Below are positions 30,886 through 42,345 of a stretch of DNA of 64,000 bases, piece by piece. Below the pieces are notes generated by a model. The model worked only from the letters and a program-made list of their open reading frames with translations, searched no databases and was not told where the DNA came from. Position 1 is the first letter of the stretch; each line of letters opens with the position of its first letter. Made by a program: the position numbers and the translations under genes. This DNA comes from Schistocerca nitens. Its lineage: Eukaryota > Arthropoda > Insecta > Orthoptera > Acrididae. The stretch is from the NCBI RefSeq assembly GCF_023898315.1, contig NC_064616.1:649508974-649572973 (forward strand), given 5' to 3'.

Positions 30886-33570
30886 ATTGTGGTCGTCAGT
30901 CCAAAGACTGATTTGATGCAGCTCTCAATGCTACTGCATCCTGCGCACACCTCTTCATCCCCGAGTAACTACTGCAACCTACATTCCTCTGAATCTGATT
31001 ATTGTATTCAACTCTTTGTCTCCCTCTACAATTTTTACCCCACACGCTTTCCTCCAGTACTAAATTGGTGAACCCTTTATGTCTCAGAATGTGTCCTACC
31101 AACCAATCCCTTCGTTTGGTCAGGGTGTACCACAAATTTCTCTTCTCCCCATTTCCATTCAGTACCTCCTCATTAGTTATGTGATCTAACCATCCAGCAT
31201 TCTTCTGTAGCACCACTTTTCAAAAGCTTCTATTCTTTTCTTGTCTAAACTATTTATGGTCTATATTTCACTTCCATAGATGGCTACACTCCATACAAAT
31301 GCTTTCAGAAAGGAATTCCTGACACTTAAATCTATACTTAATGTTAACAAATTTCCGTACTTCAGAAATGTTTTTCTTGCCATTGCCAGTCTGCATATTA
31401 TATCCTCCCTACTTCAACCATAATCACTTATTTTGCTTCCCAAATAGCAAAACTCACTCACTACTTTAAGTGCATCATTTCCTACTCTAATTCACTCAAC
31501 ATTACCTGATTTAATTCGACTAAATTCCATTATCCTCATTTTGCTTTTGTTTATGTTCATCTTATATCCTCTTTTAAAGATACTGTCCATTCCATTCAAC
31601 TGCTCTTCCAAGTCCTTTGCTGTGTGTCACAATTGCAATGTCATTGGCCAACCTCAAAGTTTTTATTTCTTCTTCCTGGACTTTAATTCCTACTCCAAAT
31701 TTTCTTTTGTTTCCTTTACTGCTTGCTCAATATACAGATTGAATAGCATCGGGGAGAGGCTACAACCCTGTCTTACTCCCTTCCCAACAACTGCTTCCCT
31801 TTCATGCCCCTAGACTATTATAACTGTCATCTGGTTTCTGTACAAACTGTAAATAGCCTTTCGCTCCCTGTATTTGACCCCTGCCAGCTTCAGAATTTGA
31901 AGGAGAGTATTCCAGTCAACATTGTCAAAAGCTTTCTCTAAGTCTGCAAATGCTAGAAATGTAGGTTTGCATTTCCTTAATCGATTTTCTAAGATAAGTT
32001 GTAGGGTCAGTATTGCCTCACATGTTGCAACAGTCCTACAGAATCCAAACTGATCTTCCCCGAGGTCAGCTTCTACTCGTTTTCCCATTTGTCTGTAAAG
32101 AATTTGTGTTAGTATTTTGCTGTCTTGAATTATTAAACTGATAGTTCGGTAATTTTCACACCTGTCAGCACTTGTTTTCTTTGGAACTGGGATTATTATA
32201 TGCTTCTTGAAGTCCGAGGATATTTCACCTGTCTCATACATCTTGCTCACCAGATGGTAGAGTTTTGTGATGGCTTGCTCTCCCAAGGCTATCAGTAGTT
32301 CTAATGGAATGTTGTCTACTCCTGGGGCCTTGTTTCGACTTAGGTCTTTCAGTGCTTTGTCAAATTCTTCACGCAGTATCTTATCTCCCTTCTCATCTTC
32401 CTCTATGTCCTCTTCCATTTCCGTAATATAGCCCTCAATTGCATCTCCCTTGTATAGACCCTCTATATATTCCTTCCACCTTTATGCTTTCCATTCTTTG
32501 CTTAGTAATGGTTTTCCATCTGAGCTCTTGATATTCATACAGGTGGGTCTCTTTCCTACAAAGGTCTCTTTAATTTTCCTGTAGGCAGTATCTATCTCAC
32601 CCTAGTGATATATGCTACTACATCTTTACATTTGTCATCTAGCCATTCCTGCTTAACCATTTCGTACTTCCTGACAATGTCATTATTTTAGAAGTTTGTA
32701 TTCCCTTTTGCCTGCTTCATTTATTGCATTCTTATATTTTCTCCTCGCATCAATTAAATTCAATATCTCTTGTATTAACCAAAGATTTCTACTAGCCCTC
32801 ATCTTTTTTACCTACTTGATCCTCTGCTGTCTTCACTATTTCATCTCTCATAGCTACCCATTCTTCTTCTATATTCGTTTCTCCTGTTCTTGTCAATTGT
32901 TCCCTAATGCTCTCCCTGAAACTCTCTACAACCTCTGGTTCTGTCACTTTATCCAGGTCCCATCTCCTTAAATTCTAACTTTTTTGCAGTTTCTTCAGTT
33001 TTAATCTGCAGTTCATAACCAATAAATTGTGTCACAGTTCATATCTGTCCCTGGAAATGTCTTACAATTTAAAACCTGGTTCCTAAACCTCTGTCTTACC
33101 ATTATATGATCTATGTGAAACCTTACAGTGTCTCCAGGCCTCTTCCACGTACACAACTTTTTATCACGATTCTTAAACAAAGTGTTAGCTATGATTAAAT
33201 TATGCTCTGTGCAAGATTCTACCAGGTGGCTTCCTCTTACATTCCTTTCCCCCAGTCCATATTCACCTACTACATTTCCTTCACTTCCTTTTCCTACTAT
33301 CGAATTCTAGTCTTCCATGACTATTAAATTTTTGGCTCCCGTAACTATGAGAATACTTTCTTTTATCTCATCATAAGTTTCCTCAATCTCCTCCTCATCT
33401 GCAGAGCCTGTTGGCATATAAACTTGTACTACTGTGGTCAGTGTGGGCTTCGTGTCAATCTTGGCTACAATAATGCATTCACTATGCTGTTTGTAGTAGC
33501 TTATCCTTGTTCCTATTTTTTTACTCATTATTAAATTTATTCCCGACACCAAACTTCACAAATTCCCACT
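30886..33570 (-). mobile_element. RTE-like LINE, 5'-truncated, decayed
   Basis: The plus-strand text from CAGTCCAAAGACTGATTTGATG (30897) onward is what I recall as the 3' end of an abundant orthopteran RTE-like LINE. On the minus strand the endonuclease end is at 33552-33307, a long linker follows, then reverse transcriptase at 32418-31810, and the C-terminal region runs to 30896. Many stops are present. It is clearly a different lineage from the intact RTE-like element at 55.6 kb. Confidence 0.8.
30896..33552 (-). pseudogene. RTE-like ORF: endonuclease end, RT and C-terminus
   Basis: Endonuclease residues include VVQVYMPTGSADEEEIEETY and NLIVMEDW-like text near 33307 (GDFN region decayed). 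Reverse transcriptase reads LSRNKAPGVDNIPLELLIAL, IIPVPKK, EDQFGFCRTVATCEAILTLQ, FLAFADLEKAFDNVDWNTLL and YSLYRNQMTV. A further C-terminal stretch (31216-30896) reads KRRDWLVGHILRHKGF, the RNA-binding tail of RTE proteins. GFR has become GFC and FADD is missing its frame. Stops near 31810 and many others make it dead. Confidence 0.75.
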
Positions 33571-33970
33571 ATATTGAACTTTACCCAACCCATTTCCCTT
33601 TTTAAAGAAAAGGGCAAATGAAATAGTGGAACAAAACATTTACAAATGTGTAAGTACAGTATCCAAATTGAGAAACGTGATCCCAGACAATTGTTATATA
33701 CTGGGCACAGCTGATTTGAAAGTCTAAAACACAATTTTGTAAACGTGTCTATGGCAAAGCCTCTTCATGACTCTACACACAGCTATCGTTTTCACCTACA
33801 GCCATTTGCACTCAACAGTTGAAAGCTGTCAAAGGTGCTGCCAGAGATTTCCATAAGCTGGATAGACTGTACGAGTGTCTTAGTAGTACAGATTACATGT
33901 ATTAAAATTTCACATGTAGTACAAAAATTCTTCATGTATCTCAGTGCTTATTACATCATACCTCCTGAAC
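33571..33970. other. No gene recognised
   Basis: AT-rich spacer up to the TA that borders the Tc1 element. Confidence 0.45.
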
Positions 33971-34068
33971 TACACTACTGGCCATTAAAATTGCTACACC
34001 AAGAAGAAATGCAGATGATAAACGGGTATTCATTGGACAAATGTATTATACTAGAACTGACATGTGAT

Positions 34069-35746
34069 TACATTTTCACGCAATTTGGGTGCATAGATCC
34101 TGAGAAATCAGTACCCATAACAACCACCTCTGGCTGTAATAATGGCTTTGGTACGCCTGGGCATTGAGTCAAACAGAGCTTGGACGGTGTGTATAGGTAC
34201 AGCTGCCCATGCAGCTTCAACAGGATACCACAGTTCATCAAGAGTAGTGACTGGCATATTGTGACGAGCCAGTTGCTCGGCCACCATTGACCAGACGTTT
34301 TCAAGAGGTCTGGAGAATGTGTTGGCTAGGGCAGCAGTTGAACATTTTCTGTATCCAGAAAGGTCCGTACAGGACCTGCAACATGCAGTCGTGCATTACC
34401 TTGCTGAAATGTATGGTTTTGCAGGGATCGAATAAAGGGTAGAAATGTTACGTCCACTGTTCAAAGTGCTGTCAATGCGAACAAAAGGTGACCGAGACGT
34501 GTAACCAATGGCACCCCATACCATCATACCGGGTGATATGCAAGTATGTCTACATCTATGTTTATACTCCGCAAGCCACCCTACGGTGTGTGGCGGAGGG
34601 CACTTTACGTGCCACTGTCATTACCTCCCTTTCCTGTTCCAGTCGCGTATGGTTTGCAGGAAGAACTACTGCCGGAAAGCCTCCATGAACGCTCGAATCT
34701 CTCTAATTTTACGTTCGTGATCTCCTCGGGAGCCCGGGAGGTATAAGTAGGGGGAAGCAATATATTCGATACCTCATCCAGAAACGAATCCTCTCGAAAC
34801 CTCAATAGCACGCTACACCGCGATGCAGAGCGCCTCTCTTGCAGAGTGTCTGTCACTTGAGTTTGCTAAACATTTCCATAACGCTATCACCCATGCCAAA
34901 TAACCCTGTGATGAAACGCGCCTCTCTTCTTTGGATCTTCTCTATCTCCTCTGTCAAACCGACCTAGTACCGACACCACACCGATGAGCAATACTCAAGT
35001 ATACGTCGAACGAGTGTTTTGTAAGCCACCTCCTTTGTTGATGGACTACATTTTCTAAGGACTCTCCCAATGAATCTCAACCTGGCACCCGCCTTACCAA
35101 CAATTAATTTTATATGATCATTCCACTTCAAATCATTCCATACGCATACTCCCAGGTATTTTACAGAAGTATGGCGATGACGAATACACGCTTCCAATGT
35201 GCGTTCACCGCGATGTCGCCAAACACTGATGCGACCATCATGATGCTGTAAACAGAACCTGGATTCATCCGAAAAACTGACGTTTTGCCATTCGTGCACC
35301 CAGGTTCGTCGTTGAGTACACCATCACAGGCACTCCTGTCTGTGATGCAGCGTCAAGGGTAACCACAGCTATGGTCTCCGAGCTGATAGTCCATGCTGCT
35401 GCAAACGTCGTCGAACTGTCCGTGCAGATGGTTGTTGTCTTGCAAACTTCCCCATCTGTTGACTCAGGGATCGAGACATGGCTGCAAAATCCATTACAGC
35501 CATGCGGATAAGATGCCTGTCATCTTGACTGCTAGTGATACGAGGCCGTTGGGATCCAGCATGGCGTTCCGTATTACCCTCCTGAACCCACCGATTCCAT
35601 ATTCTGCTAACAGTCATTGGATCTCGACCAACGCGAGCAGCAATGTCGCGATACAATAAACCGCAATTGCGATAGGCCACAATCTGACCTTTATCAAAGT
35701 TGGAAACGTGATGGTACCCATTTCCCCTCCTCACACGAGGCATCAT
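34069..35746 (-). pseudogene. Tc1-family transposase, split by a LINE and frameshifted
   Basis: From an ATG at 35746 the protein starts MMPRVRRGNGYHHVSNFDKG and continues through helix-turn-helix residues to LQQHGLSARRP (about 35372). After a shift, HEWQNVSFSDESRF (about 35290) gives the first catalytic Asp. The CR1 insertion interrupts it after EACIRHRHT. Beyond it, PGMMVWGAIGYTSRSPFVRI (about 34530) and ENVWSMVAEQLARHNMPVTT (about 34290) continue the protein. The second Asp motif and the DLSPIE region are badly decayed, so it is inactive. Confidence 0.85.
34549..35166 (-). mobile_element. CR1-like LINE 3' fragment inserted in Tc1
   Basis: This 618-bp piece is bounded by AAGTATG at 34542-34548 and 35167-35173, a 7-bp target duplication of Tc1 sequence. 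On the minus strand it begins with VKYLGVCVWNDLKWNDHI and LVRRILEYCSSVW, the region after a CR1 reverse transcriptase. It ends in GGAGTATAAACATAGATGTA, the same kind of 3' tail as the element at 22486. Severe 5' truncation is typical of incomplete target-primed reverse transcription. Confidence 0.9.
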
Positions 35747-35973
35747 AACGACGTTTCACCAGGCAATGCCGGTCAACTGCTGTTTGTGTATGAGAAATCG
35801 GTTGGAAACTTTCCTCATGTCAGAACGTTGTAGGTGTCGCCACTGGCGCCAACCTTGTGTGAATGCTCTGAAAAGCTAATCATTTGCATATCACAGCATC
35901 TTCCTGTCAGTTAAATTTCACATTTGTAGCACGTCACCTTAGTGGTGTAGCAATTTTAATGGCCAGTGGTGTA

Positions 35974-36281
35974 GGTGTGGTACCATGATATATTTTTGTA
36001 GGTGCATTTAGAGGCGAATGTGGATACAGCCTGCGAAATTAATTGTGAATGCAGTTAGTAGCCCAGAAGTAACACATTTGAACATCATGCATGATGCAGT
36101 AGTCTTTCACGCATCTCGTTTTTTATGAAGTGAGATGTCCTGAACTATGGCAAGTAAGTGATGCTTGGTCCCACAACGATTGTTGCCTGGTAGTAAGGAA
36201 TATGTGTAACAAGTTTGGTTGAAATTGGTAGAGTGGTTTAGGGGGAGATGTGGAAAACAAAAATGCACATGCACGCAAAAT
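35974..36281. other. No gene recognised
   Basis: No coding. The piece around 36200-36250 (CAAGTTTGGTTGAAATTGGT) has the look of an interspersed repeat, but I cannot assign it. Confidence 0.35.
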
Positions 36282-36575
36282 AGTTATTAAATATTTATCA
36301 CTATTATTTTGAGTCACTGATGGTATTATTCTCCCGTGGAAGAAATGTGATATATAGAGCACCCACAACCTATGGTGATTTTTCTTTAAATGATCCTACA
36401 GTTTTGTGCGTGTATGGATACCAAGAGAATAGGGAGTTCTCTAAAGAATATTAAAATTACAGGATGACTTAAAGCAAAAGCACCATAGGTTGTGGGTGCT
36501 CTATATATCACATTTCTTCCACGGAGAATAATACTATCAGTGACTCAAAATAATAGTGATAAATATTTAATAACT
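36282..36575. repeat. Hairpin: 96-bp inverted arms around a 103-bp loop
   Basis: AGTTATTAAATATTTATCAC at 36282 runs to TATGGTG at 36377, and 36481-36575 is its reverse complement with only a few differences. Shared text includes GAGCACCCACAACCTATGGTG. The loop at 36378-36480 is AT-rich with no frame. It could be a non-autonomous DNA element; no target duplication was identified with confidence. Confidence 0.85.
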
Positions 36576-38021
36576 GTTTCCTGTTACAAGACACAATAAA
36601 GAAGGAAACTGAACCAAGTATTAGATCAGCTACTGGTAGAGACACACACAAGTATTATTAAATATCAAATAGATTTATGATGATCTTTGTATCATACTTT
36701 AGTTCTTGTACTCAGTCACATATGCAATCTGTCTCAACTGCAACCAGTTTCTAGGCAGATTGAAATACTTGTTAATAAAACTATGTTATGAACAAGGAGA
36801 AAGAAAATGTGAACAATTACAGGCCAATATCTTTGTTACCAGTGTTGTAAAGAAAGTTGTGTGCAAGACAGTAATAACGTATTTAAATACATATACATTG
36901 TTTTCAGACTTGTAGTTTGGTGTTAAAAGAGCATCAACAGAAAACGCAATTTATTAATTTGTCTGAGAAGAATTTATGAGTAATCGGTCTCCTGGCTTGT
37001 CTGATGTGGCCTGAATTCCTCTCCTGTGCCAACCTCTTCATGGATCATTCCACATCAAGGGGACCAGGGGTCTCCACTCAACCATCTCCAAATCTAATGA
37101 AATTTGGGGTGAAGGTTCTACATGGTCTTTGATGGTTATATACCAAATTTCAGTTCAGTATCCTCAGTGGTTGAATTCTTAGGGGAGTTTGAAGAAAGAC
37201 TACTCACCTCCACATCATGTACGAAGGCGCAAATTTGCTAGGCTTTTTTAACAGTTCTAGCAAACATTTGGTCATTTGCTTTAATACACATAGAAAACTT
37301 TTTATGCTGAATCGCACCATGGCAAAAATTAGGGATTTAGCCATGCCTAAATATAGATACAAGCCTCTAAAGTGGCTAAAAAATTCGTCACGCTATTCTG
37401 AGAGCTGACCAGTGCTACTTTTTGTGTGAGCCAATCACGCCAAAACTTCAGATGGCTATTCCTACTTACGATGTCTATATATCTATCAAATTTAATTAGC
37501 ACTGGATGCCCAGATGAAAAGATATCCATCTGCAAAGTTAGCCAAAATTTTCCAGTTGCAAATTTTAGGGTTTTTTTTTTTTGGGGGGGGGGGGGGGGGC
37601 AATATCTCAACTGTGTCGTCTTCAATCCTCGTTTTCTTGCCAAAGGTGGATAGAGCATCCTTTTAGCTTTCAAAGCTATAGTGTTTAATTTATGGAACTT
37701 TCAGTTTGATGAGTAAGAATACGTTTCAAAAGTTATTATTTTAGCACGTCAAGAAGTTTGGAAAGTCAAATATTTTGCTCATTAAGTCGCATAATTAATT
37801 ATTTTTATTTGAGTGTATAAGTCATTTCAAACATTAATTTAACACATGACAAAAGCAAGTGTAGTACAAAACAAAGCATATTTGTAGAACAAAAAATAGT
37901 AAAGAGTCAGTTGCATTTTTCATTAAGCACTTCTACAATTTTGTGAATTACAGATTGTGGATAACTGTGTTGTCTTGATGATGATAATGATGGGGCTTCT
38001 AAACTCATGAAGATATGTTAC
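36576..38021. other. Probable interspersed repeat without recognisable coding; poly-T/poly-G at 37571-37599
   Basis: From about 37030 (ATTCCACATCAAGGGGACCA) to about 37900 the text looks like a high-copy locust repeat that I remember but cannot name. It includes 12 T followed by 17 G (37571-37599). It may be untranslated sequence of the transposase-like element at 38128-38880. I see no protein motifs in it. Confidence 0.35.
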
Positions 38022-38127
38022 TCAGGAAGCTAGCAGGTATCTCTTAACAGTCGACCAGTGGAAGGAACGAGCATGACAGTGTGGGTGCATAAAGCTGAAG
38101 AGGACGTCTTTGTGTTCATGCGAAACT

Positions 38128-38880
38128 TCACACGCTCCCAACCCACCAAAAATAACAATCCATACAATTAACATACAGTCCTGGTTGTAAACTTGGAATT
38201 GAGACTTCTGGAATTTCTTCATCTGCTTTGAAGGTGTTAACTGTGAATGCTGTAGCGTCATTGGAAACTCTGCTTACTCTAAGCTGATTACAATTAATTG
38301 ATTTTCTCTTGTGCCAGATACTGTATGTCCCATGGTAAACCTTTTTTTCTTGATCTGGGTGGATTTTTTTCAAGTTCTTCTTTTGGTACGTATAAAGCTT
38401 TATGCCTGGAATACTATCATCACAGAATTTGAATAAATCATATGGAGTCAATATTTGGTTATCTAAGGCCCTCTGCACACTAGCACAGGCTGCAAATCCT
38501 TTTGCTGTTCCACCAATGCCATCACAAGGCAATTTACCATGGCTTGCTCCAAAAAATATTCCATTTGGCACTGATGCCAAAATCCTTTTCATGCAGGCAT
38601 AAATTGACGAAACTTTTGAAATTCTTATATTGGGCAGGTGAATCATCACTAAAGCAGTAAATGTTCTTAATGTTTTCAGTATTTGTCTTTAAATATGCTA
38701 TCAACTTCATTTGAAAGGCATGGACAGCAATGGTATTATGACAGAACAGTTGCTGACCATATGAATGCTAATACCCTGACACACTTTGTCATCAAAATAG
38801 ACATCAGAGGGATGAAAGGTAGCCTGATTATTCTTCTAATGGAATCCTTGCACAGTAGCCTGGACACCAAATGAATAATT
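38128..38880 (-). pseudogene. Unidentified transposase-like protein, C-terminal part
   Basis: Minus-strand frames join as VQGFH.KNNQATFHP (about 38860), an ISIHMVSNCSV stretch, IKNIYCFSDDSPAQYKNFKS (about 38675-38620), LCLHEKDFGISAKW, then FFGASHGKLPCDGIGG (about 38560) and RALDNQILTPYDLFKFCDDS. I recall similar proteins, with FSDG..AQ.KN followed by W.FF..SHGKG..DG.GG..KR, as multicopy uncharacterised genes in insects and other animals. The spaced Asp and His residues suggest a DDE-type transposase, but that is inference. At least one frameshift near 38580 is present, and the upstream half is missing or displaced by LINE copy D. Confidence 0.45.
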
Positions 38881-40270
38881 GGTTGGTTGGTTTGTGGGAT
38901 TGAAGGGACCAGACTACAAGGGCCATCGGTCCCTTTTCCCATAAACTTTAAACACCCATAAAGAATAGAAACAAACAACGGAGATGACAATGGACGACAC
39001 AGGACAAGAAAGACACAGACAAAGACCAGACATAAGGAATTATAAACACACAGAGTGTGACAGTGGTTGACCGACCATGAAAACAAAAAGGAAAAGCCAA
39101 CCACCAAGTGACACACTAAAAACCACAATCTAAAACTGTAGGATAAAGGCCAGACTCAACACAAAAAAAGGACACACACTTAGATCAAGTGAGAAACCCC
39201 CCCCCCCCTGCACAAATAAAACTCAAAACTAAGGCTGCCATTGCAACGTCATCTGATAAAAGTGCAGGAAGCGTATCAGTCAGCGAAACGTCTGCCTGAG
39301 TGGAGTTAAAAGCGGGCAGTCCAACAAAATGTGAACCACCGTCAAATCCAAAACAAAACGACAGCGAGGTGGGTCCTTGCAGTGCAATAAAAACCCGTGC
39401 ATCATCCAGGTGCGGCCAATGCGCAGCCAGCAGAGTACAACAGAGTCTTTGCGAGAGACCCGCAAGGAGCAGCGCCATACACCGGCAGTCTCCTTGACGG
39501 CCTGAAGTTTGTTGAGTGAAGGCAGAGTGCGCCATCCGTCACCCCAGGTACCAAGGACCTTCTGCCACAAAACTGACTGAAGATCGCACTCCAAAAGGCT
39601 GATCTCAAGGGCCGATGCACTGACAGCCTGATTGGCTAGCGTGTCAACACGTTCATTACCCGAGATGCCGACATGACCTGGGGTCCACAGAAAAACGACG
39701 GAGCGGCCACAATGGGCAAGAGTATGGATGGACTCCTGGATAGCCATCACCAGACAAGAGCGAGGAAAACACTGGTCGATAACTCGGTAAACTGCTCAGG
39801 GAATCACTACAGATAATGAAGGACTCACCTGAACAGGAGCGGATATATGCTCTAGGGTGCAAGAGATGGCGACCAGCTCGGCAGTGGAAACACTGCAGCC
39901 AGCCGGCAATGATCGTTGTTTATAATGATCCCACAGAGTAAGAGCATAACCGACATGACCAGCAACCATCAAACCGTTGGTATAGACCACGTCAGAGCCT
40001 TGAAACGTGGCAAGTACTGAAAGAAAGCGGCAGCAGAAGACCTCAGTCCTTCGAGCTCTGTGCCAGATCGAGCAAAAGGCCTGGGTGGGGCACACACCAA
40101 GGGGGTATACATAGAGGGGCCTGGAAAAAAAAAAAAAAAAGAGGCGGAAAAGGGAAAACCTCAAGCCCAGAGAGAAGAGCCTGGACGCAAACCATGATCA
40201 TACACTCTGACTGGGGCCACCGTTCTGGAAGATGGATGACCGAGTTGGGGAACAGCAGATGGTTCACTCA
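38880..40270 (-). mobile_element. RNase-H-type LINE, copy D: 3' part with (CCAA)n end
   Basis: The minus strand runs from a linker near 40270 through RNase H (40164-39280) to a 3' terminus with ACCAACCAACCAATT at about 38880-38892. The TTGG-repeat end agrees with the TTTGGTTGGTC that closes copy E near 59615. A C run (39197-39208) and an A run (40126-40140 on plus) lie inside. The 5' end is truncated near 40270. Confidence 0.75.
39280..40164 (-). pseudogene. LINE copy D RNase H and terminal zinc-like region
   Basis: VVYTNGLMVAGHVGYAL (about 40000) matches the first RNase H motif, with the catalytic YTDGS Asp changed to Asn. STAELVAISCTLEHI gives the conserved Glu (about 39875). ICSDSLSSL, in a shifted frame (about 39815), supplies SDS. 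VVFLWTPGHVGISGNERVDT (about 39690-39640) gives GH..GNE..D. RIGRTWMMHGFLLHCKDPPR precedes HILLDCPL, the Cys/His end. RNase H in this LINE group digests the template RNA. Two frameshifts break it. Confidence 0.75.
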
Positions 40271-40863
40271 GTCAACACTTGACAGAAAACCATTTATGCA
40301 TGGGTAATTCTGTGAAAATATTTTTGGTATTACCTAATTTTTGTGTTTATTTTTTGTTTTTAAATGTTCTTACAAATTTTCAGTGAATTAGATAGTGAAT
40401 CATCTCGTTATGATTTACCTTTGGCTTAGATGATCTCATGGAATTTTATTAATTTTAACTTACTTTTAAATTTTAATCTAGTTACTACACTGACCACTAC
40501 TGGACAGGAAAGGTACCAAGTGGTGCACCTTATGCTTTCTTGGGAGATGAAGGGCATGACACAGACTTTATAAACAGTGACTTGACACAAGATCTGACAA
40601 ATTCCCTTGAAACAACAAATAGGAAACTTGCTGAAACCTTCCATTTGAAGCTATTCCTCATATGATATTCTTAATGAAAGTCATCAACTTCTTTGTTTGT
40701 AATTCAATAATCTGATAACAAAAAAGTGCAATTTTTGGCAGTTCCATATAAAACTATTTTCTCCACACAAATACCTCAAAAATTACAGGCCATATGGTGA
40801 AACTGCTTTATTCCTGATGTAACTGAGGAGCCATACCCTTTGATAAATCTTTAAAAGAGAGAA

Positions 40864-40895
<32 letters not shown>

Positions 40896-42099
40896 CGATG
40901 ATGATGACGATGACGACGACGACAAAGACAATGGAAGAAAAGGAAATGAAGATCAAAATCTATGTAGCAATCCAAAAACTCATTCTACTTATATTTAGGC
41001 AGTTTTCATATGTAAATATCCTGATTATAGATTAAATAAACTTACGTATTTCTTGCATAAATAGCTCACCTCTAAGTTCTCATAGCTGCGTGATGTCTAT
41101 AGGTCCATAATTTTACAGAGAGGATGTGGGGGTTAGGAACTCCTAAATTGCAAAGTGTCATCATGTACACGCAGAGCCTGCAACATAAGAGAACAAAGTA
41201 TTATTAAAATTGTGTTTTCTGTTTGCAAATAATAGTTTAACAGTTTTACACAAAATAATTTTCCCCATATTCAAAAATATACTCTACTTTGAACTGATAC
41301 TTTAGTTTCAGCTTGGATTGAATTTTGTCTCATGAAAAACTCAGAATCTCAGGACAAAAGCATGAAATGCTGAGTCAAATCAAGGCTGATGTGTATTACC
41401 ATTTTTAAACAGGATACACCATTTATATTAAACAAACAAGTTTGTTACAGAGTGGTTACTGAAGAACATTAATAGATAATACATGGTACGACTTACAGTT
41501 GTGATAAGACATATCTGGCTGAATTGGTTCAAACTCAAAACAAGATACAAAATCCAGCACCAAAATCACAGCACACAGGAGGGCGTGGGGGCAGGGCAAC
41601 ACGCTTGCCACCTTAAGACCTGGTTTGAACAGAATTCTGCAGTGGGAATCTTTGGTAGCTCATCGGTCTGAGGAGCAGGTTAAAGTAGACGGAGACAAAT
41701 GTGTAGGCCTACGAGTGAAGGTACGCTCATAATTGTGATGCTTAGAGTGTGTACCAAAATGTTATCTGGTAATGCATTGCCTCTGTGTTGTTTCCAGGAT
41801 AAGAATTAATTCTGCATTACGGACTTCCCGTTCGCTTCATTCATAGAGAGGTTACCATGTAAATTACTTTACCTAGGACAACAAACAATTAGTTATTGCC
41901 TAAATCAGTACCTGTTAGAAAAGTGCACACTATTTCAGTTTTTTGTGAGAGAGAATTTTGTTCACAAATTCATTTTAAAAGTCTATATTTTATGCTACAG
42001 TACACTGTGTAGCTTACTGAACATTTAAATGACACAGCAACATTCCACCATTACAGATGACAATCAGATTTTAGAAGTAGTAACATTAAGTTCTGCTTT
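40271..42099. other. No gene recognised; (GAT/GAC)n at 40866-40925
   Basis: AT-rich sequence. A trinucleotide repeat of GAT with GAC variants lies at 40866-40925. The 40300-40680 part may belong to the same repeat as 36576-38021, but this is only an impression. Confidence 0.45.
40866..40925. repeat. (GAT)n/(GAC)n microsatellite
   Basis: About 20 triplets, mostly GAT, passing into GAC at the end. Confidence 0.95.
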
Positions 42100-42345
42100 C
42101 TGGGCATAGACGGGGCAATCGGGCCCAACCGACCATCATGTCAGACTTCTCCAATGGCGTCCCTGAATGCGGTATGGAGGGTCATGTGGTCAGCACAACG
42201 CTCCGACCTGGTCTGACCTTGGAACCGCTACCAATCGGTCGAGTAGCTCCTCAGCTGGCCTCACGAGGCTGAGTGCACCCCGTTCCAGTCGCTCCACTGA
42301 GGAAAACTCTCTGCATGGTAGTCAGCCGTCAGCTACGTAGGCTAA
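42100..42345. repeat. Interspersed repeat fragment (SINE-like tail)
   Basis: GAGGGTCATGTGGTCAGCAC, TCCGACCTGG, AGTAGCTCCTCAG and GGCCTCACGAGGCTGAGTGC form a G+C-rich block unlike its AT-rich flanks. I recall similar text as part of a locust SINE whose other end resembles 5S rRNA. No 5S-like part is present here, so the assignment is weak. Confidence 0.35.

Larger units (their letters stand above)
33973..35971 (-). mobile_element. Second Tc1-family transposon, carrying a CR1 insertion
   Basis: Inverted ends read CACTACTGGCCATTAAAATT at 33973 and, on the other strand, CACCACTGGCCATTAAAATT ending at 35971. TA flanks both (33971-33972; 35972-35973). The interior holds a decayed transposase on the minus strand. 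Subtracting the CR1 piece at 34549-35166 and its 7-bp duplication leaves about 1.37 kb, a normal Tc1 size. It belongs to a different lineage from the 1546-2967 element, with different ends and protein. Confidence 0.9.
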
